From Bryoerythrophyllum caledonicum (Eukaryota > Streptophyta > Bryopsida > Pottiales > Pottiaceae), in NCBI GenBank assembly GCA_963971425.1, contig OZ020525.1, positions 7,919,560-7,983,559 of the forward strand: a DNA stretch of 64,000 nt. The letters run 5' to 3'. Shown here one piece after another: positions 1-11,412 of this stretch. The stretch's first letter is position 1. Each line of letters begins with the position of its first letter. The position numbers and the translations under genes are program-made. The notes below the pieces were generated by a model, which saw only the letters and a list, made by a program, of their open reading frames with translations, ran no database searches and was not told the DNA's origin.

Positions 1-184
1 AAAGAATGGAAAAAGAAGATTGATTTTCGGAGTCTGTGACTTATAAAGAACCTGTCAATACAGACAGAGCTCTGTCTATACGTGGGTAAGAACATGTTCA
101 GGAAGAAACGAACCAGCTGAAAGAACAGATAATTTTCCTAATTAAAAAACCAGTACGTAGTAAGTTTATACTTTAAAGTCCAAC

Positions 185-550
185 TCCTTAAGTTCAAAAT
201 TTTAGAAAAGATCCCTTTAAGTACAAAATTGTAAGAGCCCTTAAAAACACTGTTTTGAGTGAGATCATCTTTTCTTGTGACCTTAAGGAAAGTGAGAGTT
301 TAAGTTACAACCTTGAGCAGACTAGAACCTTAAGAACCAGACAAGCAAGAGAAATTTAGTTCCTTAAGGAAAAAGAACAAATAGGATAGATCCTTATTTT
401 CCTTAAGTAAGTCAGTTCTTAAAAACCTCTAATGAGTGAGTTTTCTTAAGAACAAAACCAAAGTCAGTTACACTCTGGATAAAACAAAAATCTTAAGACT
501 TACATGTAGTGAGAGTTTTAAGAATATGTGGAGGGATAGTGTCTTAAGGA
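185..550. repeat. CTTAAG-dense block A
   Basis: The hexamer CTTAAG or a one-base variant (TTTAAG, CTTAAA) appears about 13 times in roughly 370 bases, often as CCTTAAGnAC, with spacing of about 15 to 50 bases. No gene is seen. The same pattern returns at 2,700-3,610, so the two blocks probably belong to one degenerate repeat or one element split by the sequence between them. Confidence 0.6.
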
Positions 551-626
551 AAGAGAAAATTCAATTGAATTTGTAAAAATAAAAAATAAATAATAAAATA
601 ATATAATAAACTTTAGGCATATAGCT

Positions 627-1004
627 GAAAGGAAAAAATAAGAGGGAGAGAACATGATAATTCTAATGAGAGAGTATCATGAAAGGAAAAAATAAGAGGG
701 AGAGAACATGATAATTCTAATGAGAGAGTATCATGAAAGGAAAAAATAAGAGGGAGAGAATATGATAATTCTAATGAGAGAGTATCATGAAAGGAAAAAA
801 TAAGAGGGAGAGAACATGATAATTCTAATGAGAGAGTATCATGAAAGGAAAAAATAAGAGGGAGAGAACATGATAATTCTAATGAGAGAGTATCATGAAA
901 GGAAAAAATAAGAGGGAGAGAACATGATAATTCTAATGAGAGAATATCATGAAAGGAAAAAATAAGAGGGAGAGAACATGATAATTCTAATGAGAGAGTA
1001 TCAT
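627..1004. repeat. 54-bp minisatellite, 7 copies
   Basis: Seven head-to-tail copies of a 54-base unit start at 627, 681, 735 and so on, each beginning GAAAGGAAAAAATAAGAGGG and ending GAGAGAGTATCAT. An eighth copy decays after 1,005. Copies differ by only one or two bases, so the array is young. Because 54 is divisible by three, a minus-strand frame stays open through it and gives a false repetitive protein. Confidence 0.95.
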
Positions 1005-1009
1005 GAAAG

Positions 1010-2699
1010 GGAAAAATAAGAAAGAACATAATAATATTGAGAGATAAAGCAAAAAGGCTATGGAAAACAATGTGAGTAATGTAGATGAGACGATTAGTGG
1101 TGAAGTAATACACACACTACTTGAATTGTATGATAGGATAGCTCACACAAGTTAGAAAATAGAAATAAAAGATTGTGGAAAGAAGATTAGTAATCTAGGA
1201 TTAGTAATTAGTTGTGAGGATGTACTACTAATTTACTAATCAAGAGATGTGAGGACTAATAAGTGCTAATTTTCTAAATTTGAAGAAAAAATGATGAATG
1301 AAGTGAAAAGAAAAAATATAAAATATAAAAAAAATATAAAAAATGATTGCAAGTGGAATGTAAAGGAAGATATGGAAGAAAAAATAAATTGAAAAGAAAA
1401 ATTTGGAAAGCAATGAAAATTAAAAATGAAGATTTAAAAGAGAATGAAAAAATTTAAAGCTAAAATGAAAAAAATTATGGAAATCTACAAATGGAAGACT
1501 TAACTAAAAGAGTTAAGTTAAAAGGAGAAACTTGAAGCCAAGTATGTATGAGACTTACTCATTAAAGAGGAGAACAATGGAAAGCAAATAAAGAAAATCA
1601 ACAATTCTTAGAGAATAAAGACAAGTAAGAAGAAATCTATATGGAGCTTAAAGAGACTACAAGAAAATGATAGAAAGGAAGATGGAGTGCAAAAGATCAA
1701 GTTCAAGGACAAAGGTCGTTGAAGTCGACGAGGACGTCTCCAAGCTAAGAGGAGGGCTATGTAGAGCCAAAATGACAAAATTAGCTTTTTTCCGAAAATT
1801 AAGTGTAAAAAGGGTTGTAGATATATGGAGAATTAAAAAATTAATGATTAAGTTTACACTAAGTAGTTAATTAAGTGGAAAGTACCTATTCATATCCAAG
1901 AATAAGGAAATAATGGAAAAAGGGTTGAATTCGCACCCTTTGGGTAGGGTGTACCTTTTCATGAATAGATATAAAGAGATGTGAAGATTTAGTAGAATTA
2001 ATCTTAATGGTTAATACTAGGGAAAACCTCTTTCCAAGAGTTGTACCTCTTGGATGTTGAGTAGAATGACTAGCTTGAATTTTTAGCATTCTTGGCCATT
2101 ACCATAGAAATTCCTTGGAGGAAGATTGGAGTGAGCCCTAGCTTTAGGTGAAAGAGCTAGTTGATGACTCTTCATGTTGTAAGAGTATTTAATTTTATAT
2201 ATGAATATATAATGGTTATTGAATTTGCATATGTAGAGTCTTGTAACTTGAGTCATATGTATAATTGCAATAATATATGAACTTCATTGCATAAATTTGA
2301 CATTGTGTGTTGTAAATGCAATTGCATGCATTAGGTATTAATTGTGGATAAAATTCCTATGCATGAATGCATTGTATATTTATTCTTCATGAAATAAGTT
2401 AGGGAAATACCCTAACTACTAAGGTCGTGTGTGTGACCTTGTGTGTGTTGGAGCAATAATTATAATTGTGAAGATTAATGGAGATAATGTGGAATTAAGT
2501 GACTTAGTGCATGAGATGTGTGATGCATAAGTACTTAATAAGATCTCAAGTGTGAGTGAGCATAACTTGAGTATCATAAGAATAAGAGTGGAGATCTTAT
2601 TCATGTTAATGCAATTTATGCAATAAACATCAAGAGTGGCATACCTTGATGCATGGCAAGAGTGTCATATTATGCATACAAAAAATTGGCATTAAGTCT
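1010..2699. other. A+T-rich stretch, no gene recognised
   Basis: Purine-rich, then A+T-rich DNA. The open frames are short and low in complexity, and none resembles a known family. No terminal repeats were found. It lies between the two CTTAAG-dense blocks and may be an insertion into them. Confidence 0.5.
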
Positions 2700-3610
2700 A
2701 ACCTTAATAGAAGGGATTCTCTAAGGTAGGCTAAGTTGTGAGTATTTAAGAATCTATCATAAGAGAGAAAATAAGGAACAAATCCCAAAGAAAAACTTAA
2801 GAAGAAAACATAAAAACTTAAGAATCTTAAGTCCAAGTTTGGATACATAAACTTATGAAGAGTGAGACCTTAAGTACCATGAGACCCTTAAGTTTAAGGG
2901 CTTGGACTTAAAGGTTCGTATGAGTGAGAATACGGGACAACATTTGCAGTTAGTGAGATGCATTCCCGGTTCTGGAAGTCTTAAAGACAGAAACTTAAGA
3001 ACATTGTAGGACCGAATTGGTCTAGACAGTGCAGGTTCTTAAGAATCAGTCCTAAGTGAGAAAGTGAGTGCTTAAGAACTCAAGGACAGAAACTGTGTTC
3101 TTAAGAACATGGACCCGACTAAGAGAGAAGTCTTAAGTAAAATTCAGACATCTTAAAGACTAAGTGGTACGAGTAAGTGTGGAACACCGTGGTCTTTAAG
3201 GGATAATTGTGGGTAAGTGAACTTAAGTGGAGACTTAAGAGGTGAACTCCTTAAGACTTAAGTTAACTTGTGTATGGGATTTTTGAGACTAACCATTGTC
3301 TTAAGAACGTGATCACGTGGACCGAGTGGACGGACGTGAAAAGTGGAGCGTTTTTGCATGAGGTAAGAATGTGAATTCTTAAAGATTGTAATTAAAGAAC
3401 CAATGCAATGAGACTTAATGGAAACTTCCATTAGCCCAGTGTGGCAAGTGTTTAAGGATTAGTGGCATAAGCACAATCTTAAAAGGACTAATGTTCCGTC
3501 TTAAGGCACGAGAGATCCTTGGGGTTTAGACTTTGTTTGTGGATCCTTTAAGAGTGATGCTAACAGCCCTAATTTCCTAAAAATAGATAGATAACCTTAA
3601 GAATTAACCA
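2700..3610. repeat. CTTAAG-dense block B
   Basis: About 25 to 30 occurrences of CTTAAG or close variants in 910 bases, many as CTTAAGAAC or CTTAAAGAC. Chance expectation for a given hexamer is well under one per kilobase. Spacing is irregular, so this is not a simple satellite. It ends just before a more G+C-rich stretch at 3,720. Confidence 0.65.
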
Positions 3611-3719
3611 AAAAGATAGCTTTAACGACACAATTAATCTCCAATTACTTAAAACTAGGCGTATGATCATCCCCGTAACGAATCCTATGAGGTGTGGGTA
3701 CACTTGGGTGTTTTATTAG

Positions 3720-4580
3720 AGTGGTGAAAAACCACTCTACAGTCACCAACTCCACCTGGTCGCGCCAGTAATCCTCAACCGGACGCAACTCCTCGGCATG
3801 CAGTACCGACCACCTCCCTTAGGTCTGGAGCGCCTCAAGCTCCAAATGCTGGGGCAAAAGCTCAAAAACGTACCAGTCGTTGAACGACGGTGAACGCTGT
3901 CGCTTCTCCTTCATCCATGTCTGGAAATGGAGCCGACAATCGGGTAGGGAGATGCCCCCAGCCCGACCTGAGAAACGATCACACACAACCTAGTGGTGAT
4001 CGTCTCCCATGTCGTCAAACGTGCCCACACTCCAAACTCGAAGCCTACGGTCGGTATCCAACGCCGAAATAGGCTCAAAAGCCTCGTCAGTATCCGACCC
4101 TGGCCCAAAGTCTGAAGATGGTGAACTCTCCGGAGAATCTAGTGAGGGAGAACGGTAATACCGACTTGTCGTACTCACTATAAACAAAAATCCTCCGAGT
4201 AACTATCTACGGGTGCTATCTAAAGGGTAAGGGTACGGACGGACAATCTGCACCTGCAAAATCACCAAGCTATGTGTTGTACCGGTCATCACCTCCGGCT
4301 AACACAGGTCCAACCACATCCCCCCCATAGAAAGGTCTGGTCGGCCATGAACCCGACTTCACCCCTACGGTACCCTATCACAAGCTAGCACAACAATAAA
4401 TGGGGCCTCCGGAAAACACCGGCAACAAGCCCGCAACACGGGGGAGGTACCGCACAAGAATTCAGAAATCAAAAACTGGATCCTGTCCCCCAATAACATA
4501 GAAGGAGGAAAATGAAAGAGACAACGCCATTGGCACATGCCTGCAGTGGATGCCTCAAAGTCGCAAAACCTACAAATCAA
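3720..4580 (-). pseudogene. Decayed coding-like trace, family unknown
   Basis: One minus-strand frame keeps protein-like composition across about 860 bases but is interrupted several times. It has a Ser/Pro/Asp-rich part (for example SPSLDSPESSPSSDFG) followed by a Trp- and Leu-rich part (NDWYVFELLPQHLELEAL, RWSVLHAEELRPVEDYW). I do not recognise the family. The Ser/Pro-rich part followed by a folded part would fit a retroelement gag-like protein or a captured gene, but this is a guess. Confidence 0.3.
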
Positions 4581-4599
4581 AGAGAAACACTAAAAGTGT

Positions 4600-6085
4600 T
4601 CCTTCCTAACGTCTAAAACTAAGGGAGTGGAAATTGATCGTGGTGTTTAAAAACACTATCCATCCAATGAAATCACATACATTGGTGGATAATCACGACA
4701 AACGCCAAACTAATGCTAAAATTAGGTCAAATGGCGGAAACCCTAACTATAAGCATAACTGTCACTGACATCCGAGTAACACTGCCTTTGAAATCTACTC
4801 CCAAAGTTTAGCTCTATCTTTTTTTTTTTTTTTTTAAGATCACAAACATGTGATCTTAAAAATAAAACTAGCAAATTTTTTTTTTTTTATAAACTAATTT
4901 TTTTATGTCACTAGTCTTAGAATTTCTTCACGAATCCAAATCCGTCGTTGAAATCGCAAAATACTGAGAACTCCAACTCCAGGGACTTCTGAAAATCTGA
5001 GTTCGAAATGCACGGTATAGGGTTCCGCGACACGGTTTATGGGTACTTTTGCAATTGGAAGCCCTGCCGCAAATGTGCTCTTGTTCACTCACGCTCCCAC
5101 GTCACTCACGTCACCGCGTATGGGACCCACGCAATTATTCTCCTTGTCGCTCAGCGATGAGTTGCCTTCGCCTGCAGTTGACAGTCGAGCTGTCCCTTGG
5201 ATGAGCTACAAGTGCTTGCCTTCTTCTCGAACCCGTTGCAGCCTGCCGTTTTTAATTCTCTCCACCTGGCTCAAGCTGTCCCGATTTGGCTTGCCCAAAT
5301 CTGAAGTCAACCTGCTCCCTTCAGCTGTCCCAACCCTCGATCACAATTCCTCGCGTTCTCGTGACTGCCCTTCCTCCAGCTCGCCTCGTTGACTCCGCCG
5401 GTTCTTAATGCGTTTCTTCACGAGCTCTCCCACTTCCTTCCTCGTGGATGGATGACTATCGGTTGATGAAACACCAGGAAGATGAAAAATCGGGCTTCTC
5501 CACATTCAGCCGCTTCCAGAGAATACCTCACTCCAAAACACCTCGCTCCAGAAGATAAGCTTCTCCCTCCAAGCTCAATACTTAACTAATGCTCAAAGAA
5601 AATCGTATTCAAAACAAAATACAGGTAACCCATTCTTTCTCTATTCTTCCCACTATTCTACGAATTCTTCAAATCCCAACATGGTAAGAAAATAAGAGAG
5701 AAATGGGAGGTCTTTGTCAAGTGAATCACATGTGTTTTCCACAAGAAGTCAAGCGACACGCACTCCACAAGGGGAGAATCAACGAGTGCAACTAAAGTAG
5801 AGAATGCGGAGCTTTCACTAATGATAAACCATCACTTTACAAGCAATGAACTCACTAATCACTTTCTAACCTTACTCACAAAGCTTGACTTGACAAAGTC
5901 GTTAAGTCAAGGACGTATGCGGCGCTATACGCACACGCATACAATCCTAAGTGGATGAAAATCATCCACGGATGAAAGCGGTGCGCCGCCGTTCGTCCCT
6001 AAACACACGTAGATTAGTAACAAACTAATCTACGCTAAAATCTACGATACGGAGAGGCCCTCGACGCCACGTCCCGTGACAGAAT
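4600..6085. other. No gene recognised
   Basis: A moderately G+C-rich, pyrimidine-rich stretch with poly(T) runs near 4,820-4,840 and 4,876-4,890, followed by A+T-rich DNA. An open frame at 5,039-5,392 on the plus strand has Ser/Leu/Pro-rich composition and no recognisable domain; I do not call it a gene. The 5,880-6,080 part is rich in CG dinucleotides. Confidence 0.4.
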
Positions 6086-6439
6086 ATGTTGTTTAATCCA
6101 TATCCACATATAAACATCCAATCACTCACACACTTGAAAACATATAAAAACACAACCCCAATAACACAACCTCATCACCACCCACTTTCAACTTCCAACA
6201 TAACTCCATACATTTACCTATACACCCACCCTCACACAAACAAATACATACGGATGCCAACTTTAATCATTTCCTTAAATACAAAATACTTTACTACAGA
6301 AATAACCACTACAACACCGATAAAAAAATTATTATACACCTACAATCAAAAACAACACCACAACAAAGAATATCTTACAAAACATAAACAAAAAAAAACC
6401 ACAAAACATAGCAATTCCCATTAAATGTATACAATGCAA

Positions 6440-6484
6440 ACTCCTACTACTTCGGGGAGGGGACATCAAAACCAATCCTGGACC
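6440..6484 (+). other. 2A-like ribosome-skipping motif in LINE
   Basis: In frame, the sequence reads LLLLRGGDIKTNPGP. The conserved 2A core is D-V/I-E-x-N-P-G-P, and here the usual Glu is Lys. The hydrophobic Leu run in front is also typical of 2A-like sequences in non-LTR retrotransposons, where they separate or target the N-terminal product. The Lys may weaken or abolish skipping. Confidence 0.6.
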
Positions 6485-6950
6485 TATACCAAATGTTCTA
6501 AAATACCACCCCACGATACATAAGAAAAAGGCTAAAATATACTTCATCCCTAATACCATCAAACTACATCCATAATATCAACACATCGCTAAAACCTTTG
6601 CACCACTACTAAAAAACACACATATACTATACCGCTACCATAACATCACATATCCATACATTGTTCAATATATCAATCAACAATACATCTATCCACCATC
6701 ACACATCTTATATACCATCATAATTACTATCCACCCATCCATAGAAGACAGTAACCTCCTTCTCGCCCCACACAATCCAAACACCAACCATTGGACTAAC
6801 ACCCTATTAAATACCCTAGCCAACCTCCACAATCCACCCGAAAGACACATCAACATCCAACATCCTTATACAAAATTCCTAGAAGAAAACCAAAACATTA
6901 TCTCTAAAAAAAAAATACACAAAAAATTATACGACTTCATACACAACCAA

Positions 6951-7012
6951 AATCCACCACCTACACAACCAAAATCTACCACCTACACAACCAAAATCTA
7001 CCACCTACACAA
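6951..7012 (+). repeat. 22-bp direct repeat, about 3 copies
   Basis: The unit AACCAAAATCTACCACCTACAC is repeated about three times head to tail inside the LINE fragment, just upstream of the endonuclease frame. It adds a Pro/Thr-rich stretch. Confidence 0.7.
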
Positions 7013-7049
7013 GACGAAATAAAACATAACTTTCCATACCTTCAAAATA

Positions 7050-7678
7050 ACTTAATCGATAAATCATTAAAATGCTTTGACCCCATACCAGGATATACAA
7101 AATCCCCACCCACACCCCCCTATCTCAATCCACTTAACCAAAACCTAAATATAAACAATAGAAACACAAGTATAATTACATGGAATGCTTTATCCCTAAA
7201 CACTATCCTCCCTAGGTTACAAAATCTCATTACTCATACAAACATACCACCTGCATTTATAGTAATACAAGAAACCAAAATATCCGCCACAAAATCCACA
7301 AAATACATACAAAAAATATTTCCCAACTATAAACTTATTTTTAACAACACACATGCATTAACAAGATGTATTAAAAAACGTAGACCTTACACACCAGGCC
7401 GGGGTAGCCTTCTCACACTAGTGCATAAAACATATGCTTTCCTTGGTAACATTGAGAAAATTCTCACACCAATGCACACAATGTCACACTACCTTCAAAT
7501 AATAAAAATTAACAATCAACCACTACAACCTTGGATAATATTCCATATCTACATGCCATCCCATCCCGAAGACGTAAGATTCACTATAGATACCCAAACC
7601 AATATTACCACTCAAATTAATAACAACCCTAACGATACATGCATACTATGTGGAGACTTCAATAGAGACATAGGGTGA
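7050..7678 (+). pseudogene. LINE endonuclease domain (truncated)
   Basis: A continuous open frame carries the order of motifs of the exonuclease-endonuclease-phosphatase (APE-type) domain. These are an N-terminal TWNALSL block (Asn of the first motif), then VIQETKI (the catalytic Glu), then the CGDFNRDIG block (the GDFN motif) at the end. The distance of about 150 residues between the first motif and GDFN suits the family. The rest of the endonuclease and all of the reverse transcriptase are missing, because the frame ends right at the start of the MITE-like sequence at 7,673. In a whole element this enzyme nicks target DNA to prime reverse transcription. Confidence 0.75.
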
Positions 7679-8308
7679 TAGTCGACTAAGGTGGTACGAA
7701 AAAATTGTCACAAACGGATTTTTGCCATGTCACAACTGCTCTTTCGTGTCACATGTCCAACTTGCTTTTGATTTCAGATGTTGGTCAACAAAATGTGACT
7801 TCCATGCCATCACACATATCATAAATTTTCACCAAACCAGTCTACAGTTCAATGAGAACAAGTATATTTGTTCGTACTTTACACTTGTCACATTTTTAAA
7901 AATGTAACAAATATACTTTTTGTGGGAGATCAAAAGTTCAAAATTCTACAAAACTTTCAGATTACATGCATAATATGTTCTTTTTGGTCATTCCAAATGA
8001 AAAATGATGATCTGACACTTAAATTTGCTTGTAAAAGCAAAAAAATGGGCTAATTTTCAAAAATGCTTAAAATGGGGGTTAAATGTTGATTTTTGCTCCA
8101 AATTCTTATTGAACCTTCTTTAGCATACAACAATATATCTTAAAACACAAAGTGTTTTCAAAAATACGTTTTTTTCCATCATTTTCTTCAATACCTAGTT
8201 TTCGGTGCCTTGATTCAACATATATACTGCATAGTATGTTTGGTATATTTTCAGTCTCTACAGTATGCAGTATTCTCATCTTGGGAAAGGGTTTGGCCAC
8301 TTATAGAG
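7673..8308. mobile_element. MITE-like element, right end missing
   Basis: It starts GGGTGATAGTCGACTAAGG, close to the terminal inverted repeat of the complete MITE at 43,243 (GGGTGATATTCTACTAGAC). It sits inside the LINE endonuclease frame. The matching right terminus is not found before gypsy element 1 begins at 8,309, so the right end is lost or separated. No coding capacity is seen. The body is A+T-rich and repeats GTGTCAC/TGTCAC words, as in the 43,243 copy. Confidence 0.5.
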
Positions 8309-11223
8309 TGTGAGCCAAATAAACCACCCCTAAAGGGTGGCCTACCTTGAACACAAGATCCTAATACGGGGCCCAATCCTTCGTGCAACCCATCTTCAGC
8401 CCATTTATTTATAATTCATAGAACCATGGTGGCACATCTCATGCCCTTTAGGTTCCTTGTGGTTGATTAGTGAGGTGGTGACTCAATTCAGCCTTTTAAT
8501 TGACCCTACCTTCGAATGAGTGTAACTTTTGTTCTAGGGCTCCGAATGCAATTTTTTCAGCTCTTAAGGGTTCAATTCAACGTTCCAAACTTGGTTAGAC
8601 CCTTAGTGATTAGGTTCAGGCTTAGGTGTGACCCTGGAACCAGTCGGCAGCAGACAGGCTTCCCTATTTTCTACATGATTATGATTCTAATTATCTCTTT
8701 GCCTCTAACTCCGATTCTTGTGTTTGTTTTTTTAATTCTTATTAGTTTTTTGTGCTTAACATGATGGCAGCATTCAATTGGTCATTCGACTCGACCCTGA
8801 ACCTCACCGCCAGCGACCAACAGCGCACCTTCAACATATGACTTTATTCAAGGTCATGCACCACATCTCCATACATACACCACATCCATTCACACGAGAA
8901 CCCACTTCAACCTTGGTACAAATGAACCTCTAGCTGATTTTTTCTTTCTTACTAATGACCCTTTATCCGGTTGTTTAGTTGAGTGTGAGAAAACCCTAAT
9001 TCTAGCAAAAAATTGGCAGCGCTTCCGCATGGTTTTAGTATTTAGGAAAAAAAATGAGGGTTCCTTACTACATAAGGAATTTACTACTAGCCAGGGGGTG
9101 GGGAGAGGCTCCCTGGTTGATTCGATTCATCCTCCTTCCTTCAGTTCCGGCTCTCTTCTTCGTGCTCTTGATCGTCTTGTTCCTCGAAGTCATGATCGTC
9201 TCCAGCTCCTGCTCTTCTTGGTGCTCTTGATCGTCTTGTTCCTCAAGGTCTTGATCGTCTTTAGCTCCTACTCTTCCCCGTGGTCTTGATCGTCTTGAGC
9301 TCCTGCTCTTCTTCGTGCTCTTGATCGTCCTGTTCCCCGTGGTCTTGATCGTCTTCAGCTCCTGCTCTTCTTCGTGCTCTTGATCGTCTTGTTCCTCGTG
9401 GTCTTGATCGTCTCCAACTCCTGCTCTTCTTCGTGCTCTTGATCGTCTTGTTCCCCGTGGTCTTGATCGTCTCCAGCTCCTGCTCTTCTTCGTGCTCTTG
9501 ATCGTCTTGTTCCCCGTGATCTTGATCGTCTTCAGCTCCTGCTCTTCTTCGTGCTCTTGATCGTCTTGTTCCTCGTGGTCTTGATCGTCTTCAGCTCCTA
9601 CTCTAATTCGTGCTCTTGATCGTCTTGTTCCCCGTGGTCTTGATCGTCTCCAGCTCCTGCTCTTCTTCGTGCTCTTGATCGTCCTGTTCCCCGTGGTCTT
9701 GATCGTCTCCAGCTCCTGCTCTAATTCGTGCTCTTGATCGTCTTGTTCCTCGTGGTCATGATCGTCTTGAGCTCCTGCTCTTCTTCGTGCTCTTGATCGT
9801 CTTGTTCCCCGTGGTCTTGATCGTCTCCAACTCCTGCTCTTCTTCGTGCTCTTGATCGTCTTGTTCCTCGTGGTCTTGATCGTCTCCAGCTCCTGCTCTT
9901 CTTCGTGGTCTTGATCGTCTTGTTCCTCGTGGTCTTGATCGTCTTCAGCTCCTACTCTTCCCGTGTTCTTGATCGTCTTGTTCCTCGTGGTCTTGATCGT
10001 CTTCAGCTCCTACTCTTCCCGTGCTCTTGATCGTCTTGTTCCTCGTGGTCTTGATCGTCTCCAGCTCCTACTCTAATTCGTGCTCTTGATCGTCTTGTTC
10101 CTCGTGGTCTTGATCGTCTCCAGCTCTTGCTCTTCTTCGTGCTCTTGAGAGTCTTGTTCCTCGTGGTCTTGATCGTCTCCAGCTCCTACTCTAATTCGTG
10201 CTCTTGATCGTCTTGTTCCTTGTGGTCTTCATCGTCTCCAGCTCCTGCTCTTCTTCGTGCTCTTGATCGTCTTGTTCCTCGTGGTCTTGATCGTCTCCAG
10301 CTCCTATTCTAATTCGTGCTCTTGATCGTCTTGTTCCTCGTGGTCTTGATCGTCTTCAGCTCCTACTCTAATTCGTCTCTCCTTCTATACGCACACAGAC
10401 ACCCCGCTCAAAAATAATGAGACCTCTCCAGGGGGTAACCCCCTCCAACCTTTGCTCTCCTTGAGTTCCCAAAGACGTTCCCTGCCGCCTTTGGCCTCCT
10501 TCCATAAATGGCTTCCCTCTTACAACCCTACTAATCCTATCACTACCAATTCCGTGCCACCCTTGCATTTAACAAGAGTGGGTGTCCCACTAACCAAGGA
10601 ATATCTAGATCTAAACATTAACTCCAAGCCACATGGGTGCGCATGATCTCAATAAGTGAGCTATTAGCTAATTTTCAAAGGTGCAAAAATCTAATTTAAC
10701 CTACCTAAATTGAATTCCCCTTGCTTAGGGTAATTCCTAATTTACTTAGTGATTGATGAGAATTCTTTTCCACTTCTTTTTGGACCCTTTTGACTATTTT
10801 TTTAAGGGCTTTTAACGCCCCATTCTTTTTTCTTTTTTCCTCACCATCTTCTTTTTTTTTTTTTTTTGGTTTCGTGATTTCTTCATCGTGACCGAATACG
10901 GTCTACAACTCGATAGGAGGTAAATTCTTCTCCACCACTACTCATTTTAATTCTTTTCTAATTTTCTTTTGTCTTTTTTTCCTTCTCTCTTTGCTTTTCT
11001 TTTCCGGTTTATTCCCTTTTTTTTTCTTCGTCTTTGGCTAACTACATAAATTCCGCGATTGCCCATAAATGGCTCCTCTTTTACTGAGGGGAAAGACCAC
11101 TTGGCCATTTTAATCAACAAACCACGAGCTAGTCCATGGGATAACCCATTTTCACCACTCATTAGCCTTAATGGACCCGACGTGAGGTCCATTCATCATC
11201 GTGAGTCGTTTTTGCGGCTCACA
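8309..11223 (-). repeat. 3' LTR of gypsy element 1
   Basis: Begins TGTGAGCCAAATAAACC and ends GCGGCTCACA, 2,915 bp. The same sequence recurs at 19,025-21,501. It holds about 20 copies of a 59-bp tandem repeat (about 9,150-10,375) and, nearer the internal region, pyrimidine-rich runs. Confidence 0.92.
9150..10375. repeat. 59-bp tandem array inside LTR (about 20 copies)
   Basis: The unit contains CTCTTGATCGTCTTGTTCC and GTGGTCTTGATCGTCTCC and repeats every 59 bases, for example at 9,423 and 9,482. Units vary by a few bases. The partner LTR has only about 13 units, so copy number has changed since insertion or during replication. Confidence 0.9.
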
Positions 11224-11412
11224 CATGGCGGCCATCTGGGACAACTCGAAGAGGCAGAGAACCCACTCTTGTTCATGGGCACACGGTCAAATTCTATTAT
11301 TTTTATTTTATTTATTTACTTATTTATTTGTTTATTTTTTATTTTTTTTGTGTTCGAATGACCCATGGCAGTACCAAAATGTGGAGGTCCACTTGTGAAG
11401 GTCGTGAACAAA

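Larger units (their letters stand above)
6086..7672 (+). mobile_element. LINE (non-LTR retrotransposon) fragment, 5' part
   Basis: The plus strand carries the front part of a non-LTR retrotransposon: a basic, low-complexity ORF1-like stretch (6,086-6,421), a 2A-like motif (about 6,440-6,484), and an apurinic endonuclease domain (about 7,050-7,672). The reverse transcriptase that should follow is absent, because the element stops where a MITE-like sequence begins at 7,673. The upstream part holds stops and frame changes (the frame after the 2A motif ends near 6,570), so it is dead. The sense strand is strikingly poor in G and rich in A and C. The clade is not certain; a 2A motif near the N-terminus with an APE endonuclease is known from L1Tc-, CR1- and Rex-type LINEs. 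Confidence 0.75.

Noticed and set aside
613-1113. 166-codon minus-strand open frame with an 18-residue repeat
   Set aside because: It is a by-product of the 54-bp minisatellite, whose unit is divisible by three.
5039-5392. 117-codon plus-strand open frame
   Set aside because: Ser/Leu/Pro-rich with no recognisable motif; likely due to pyrimidine-rich composition.
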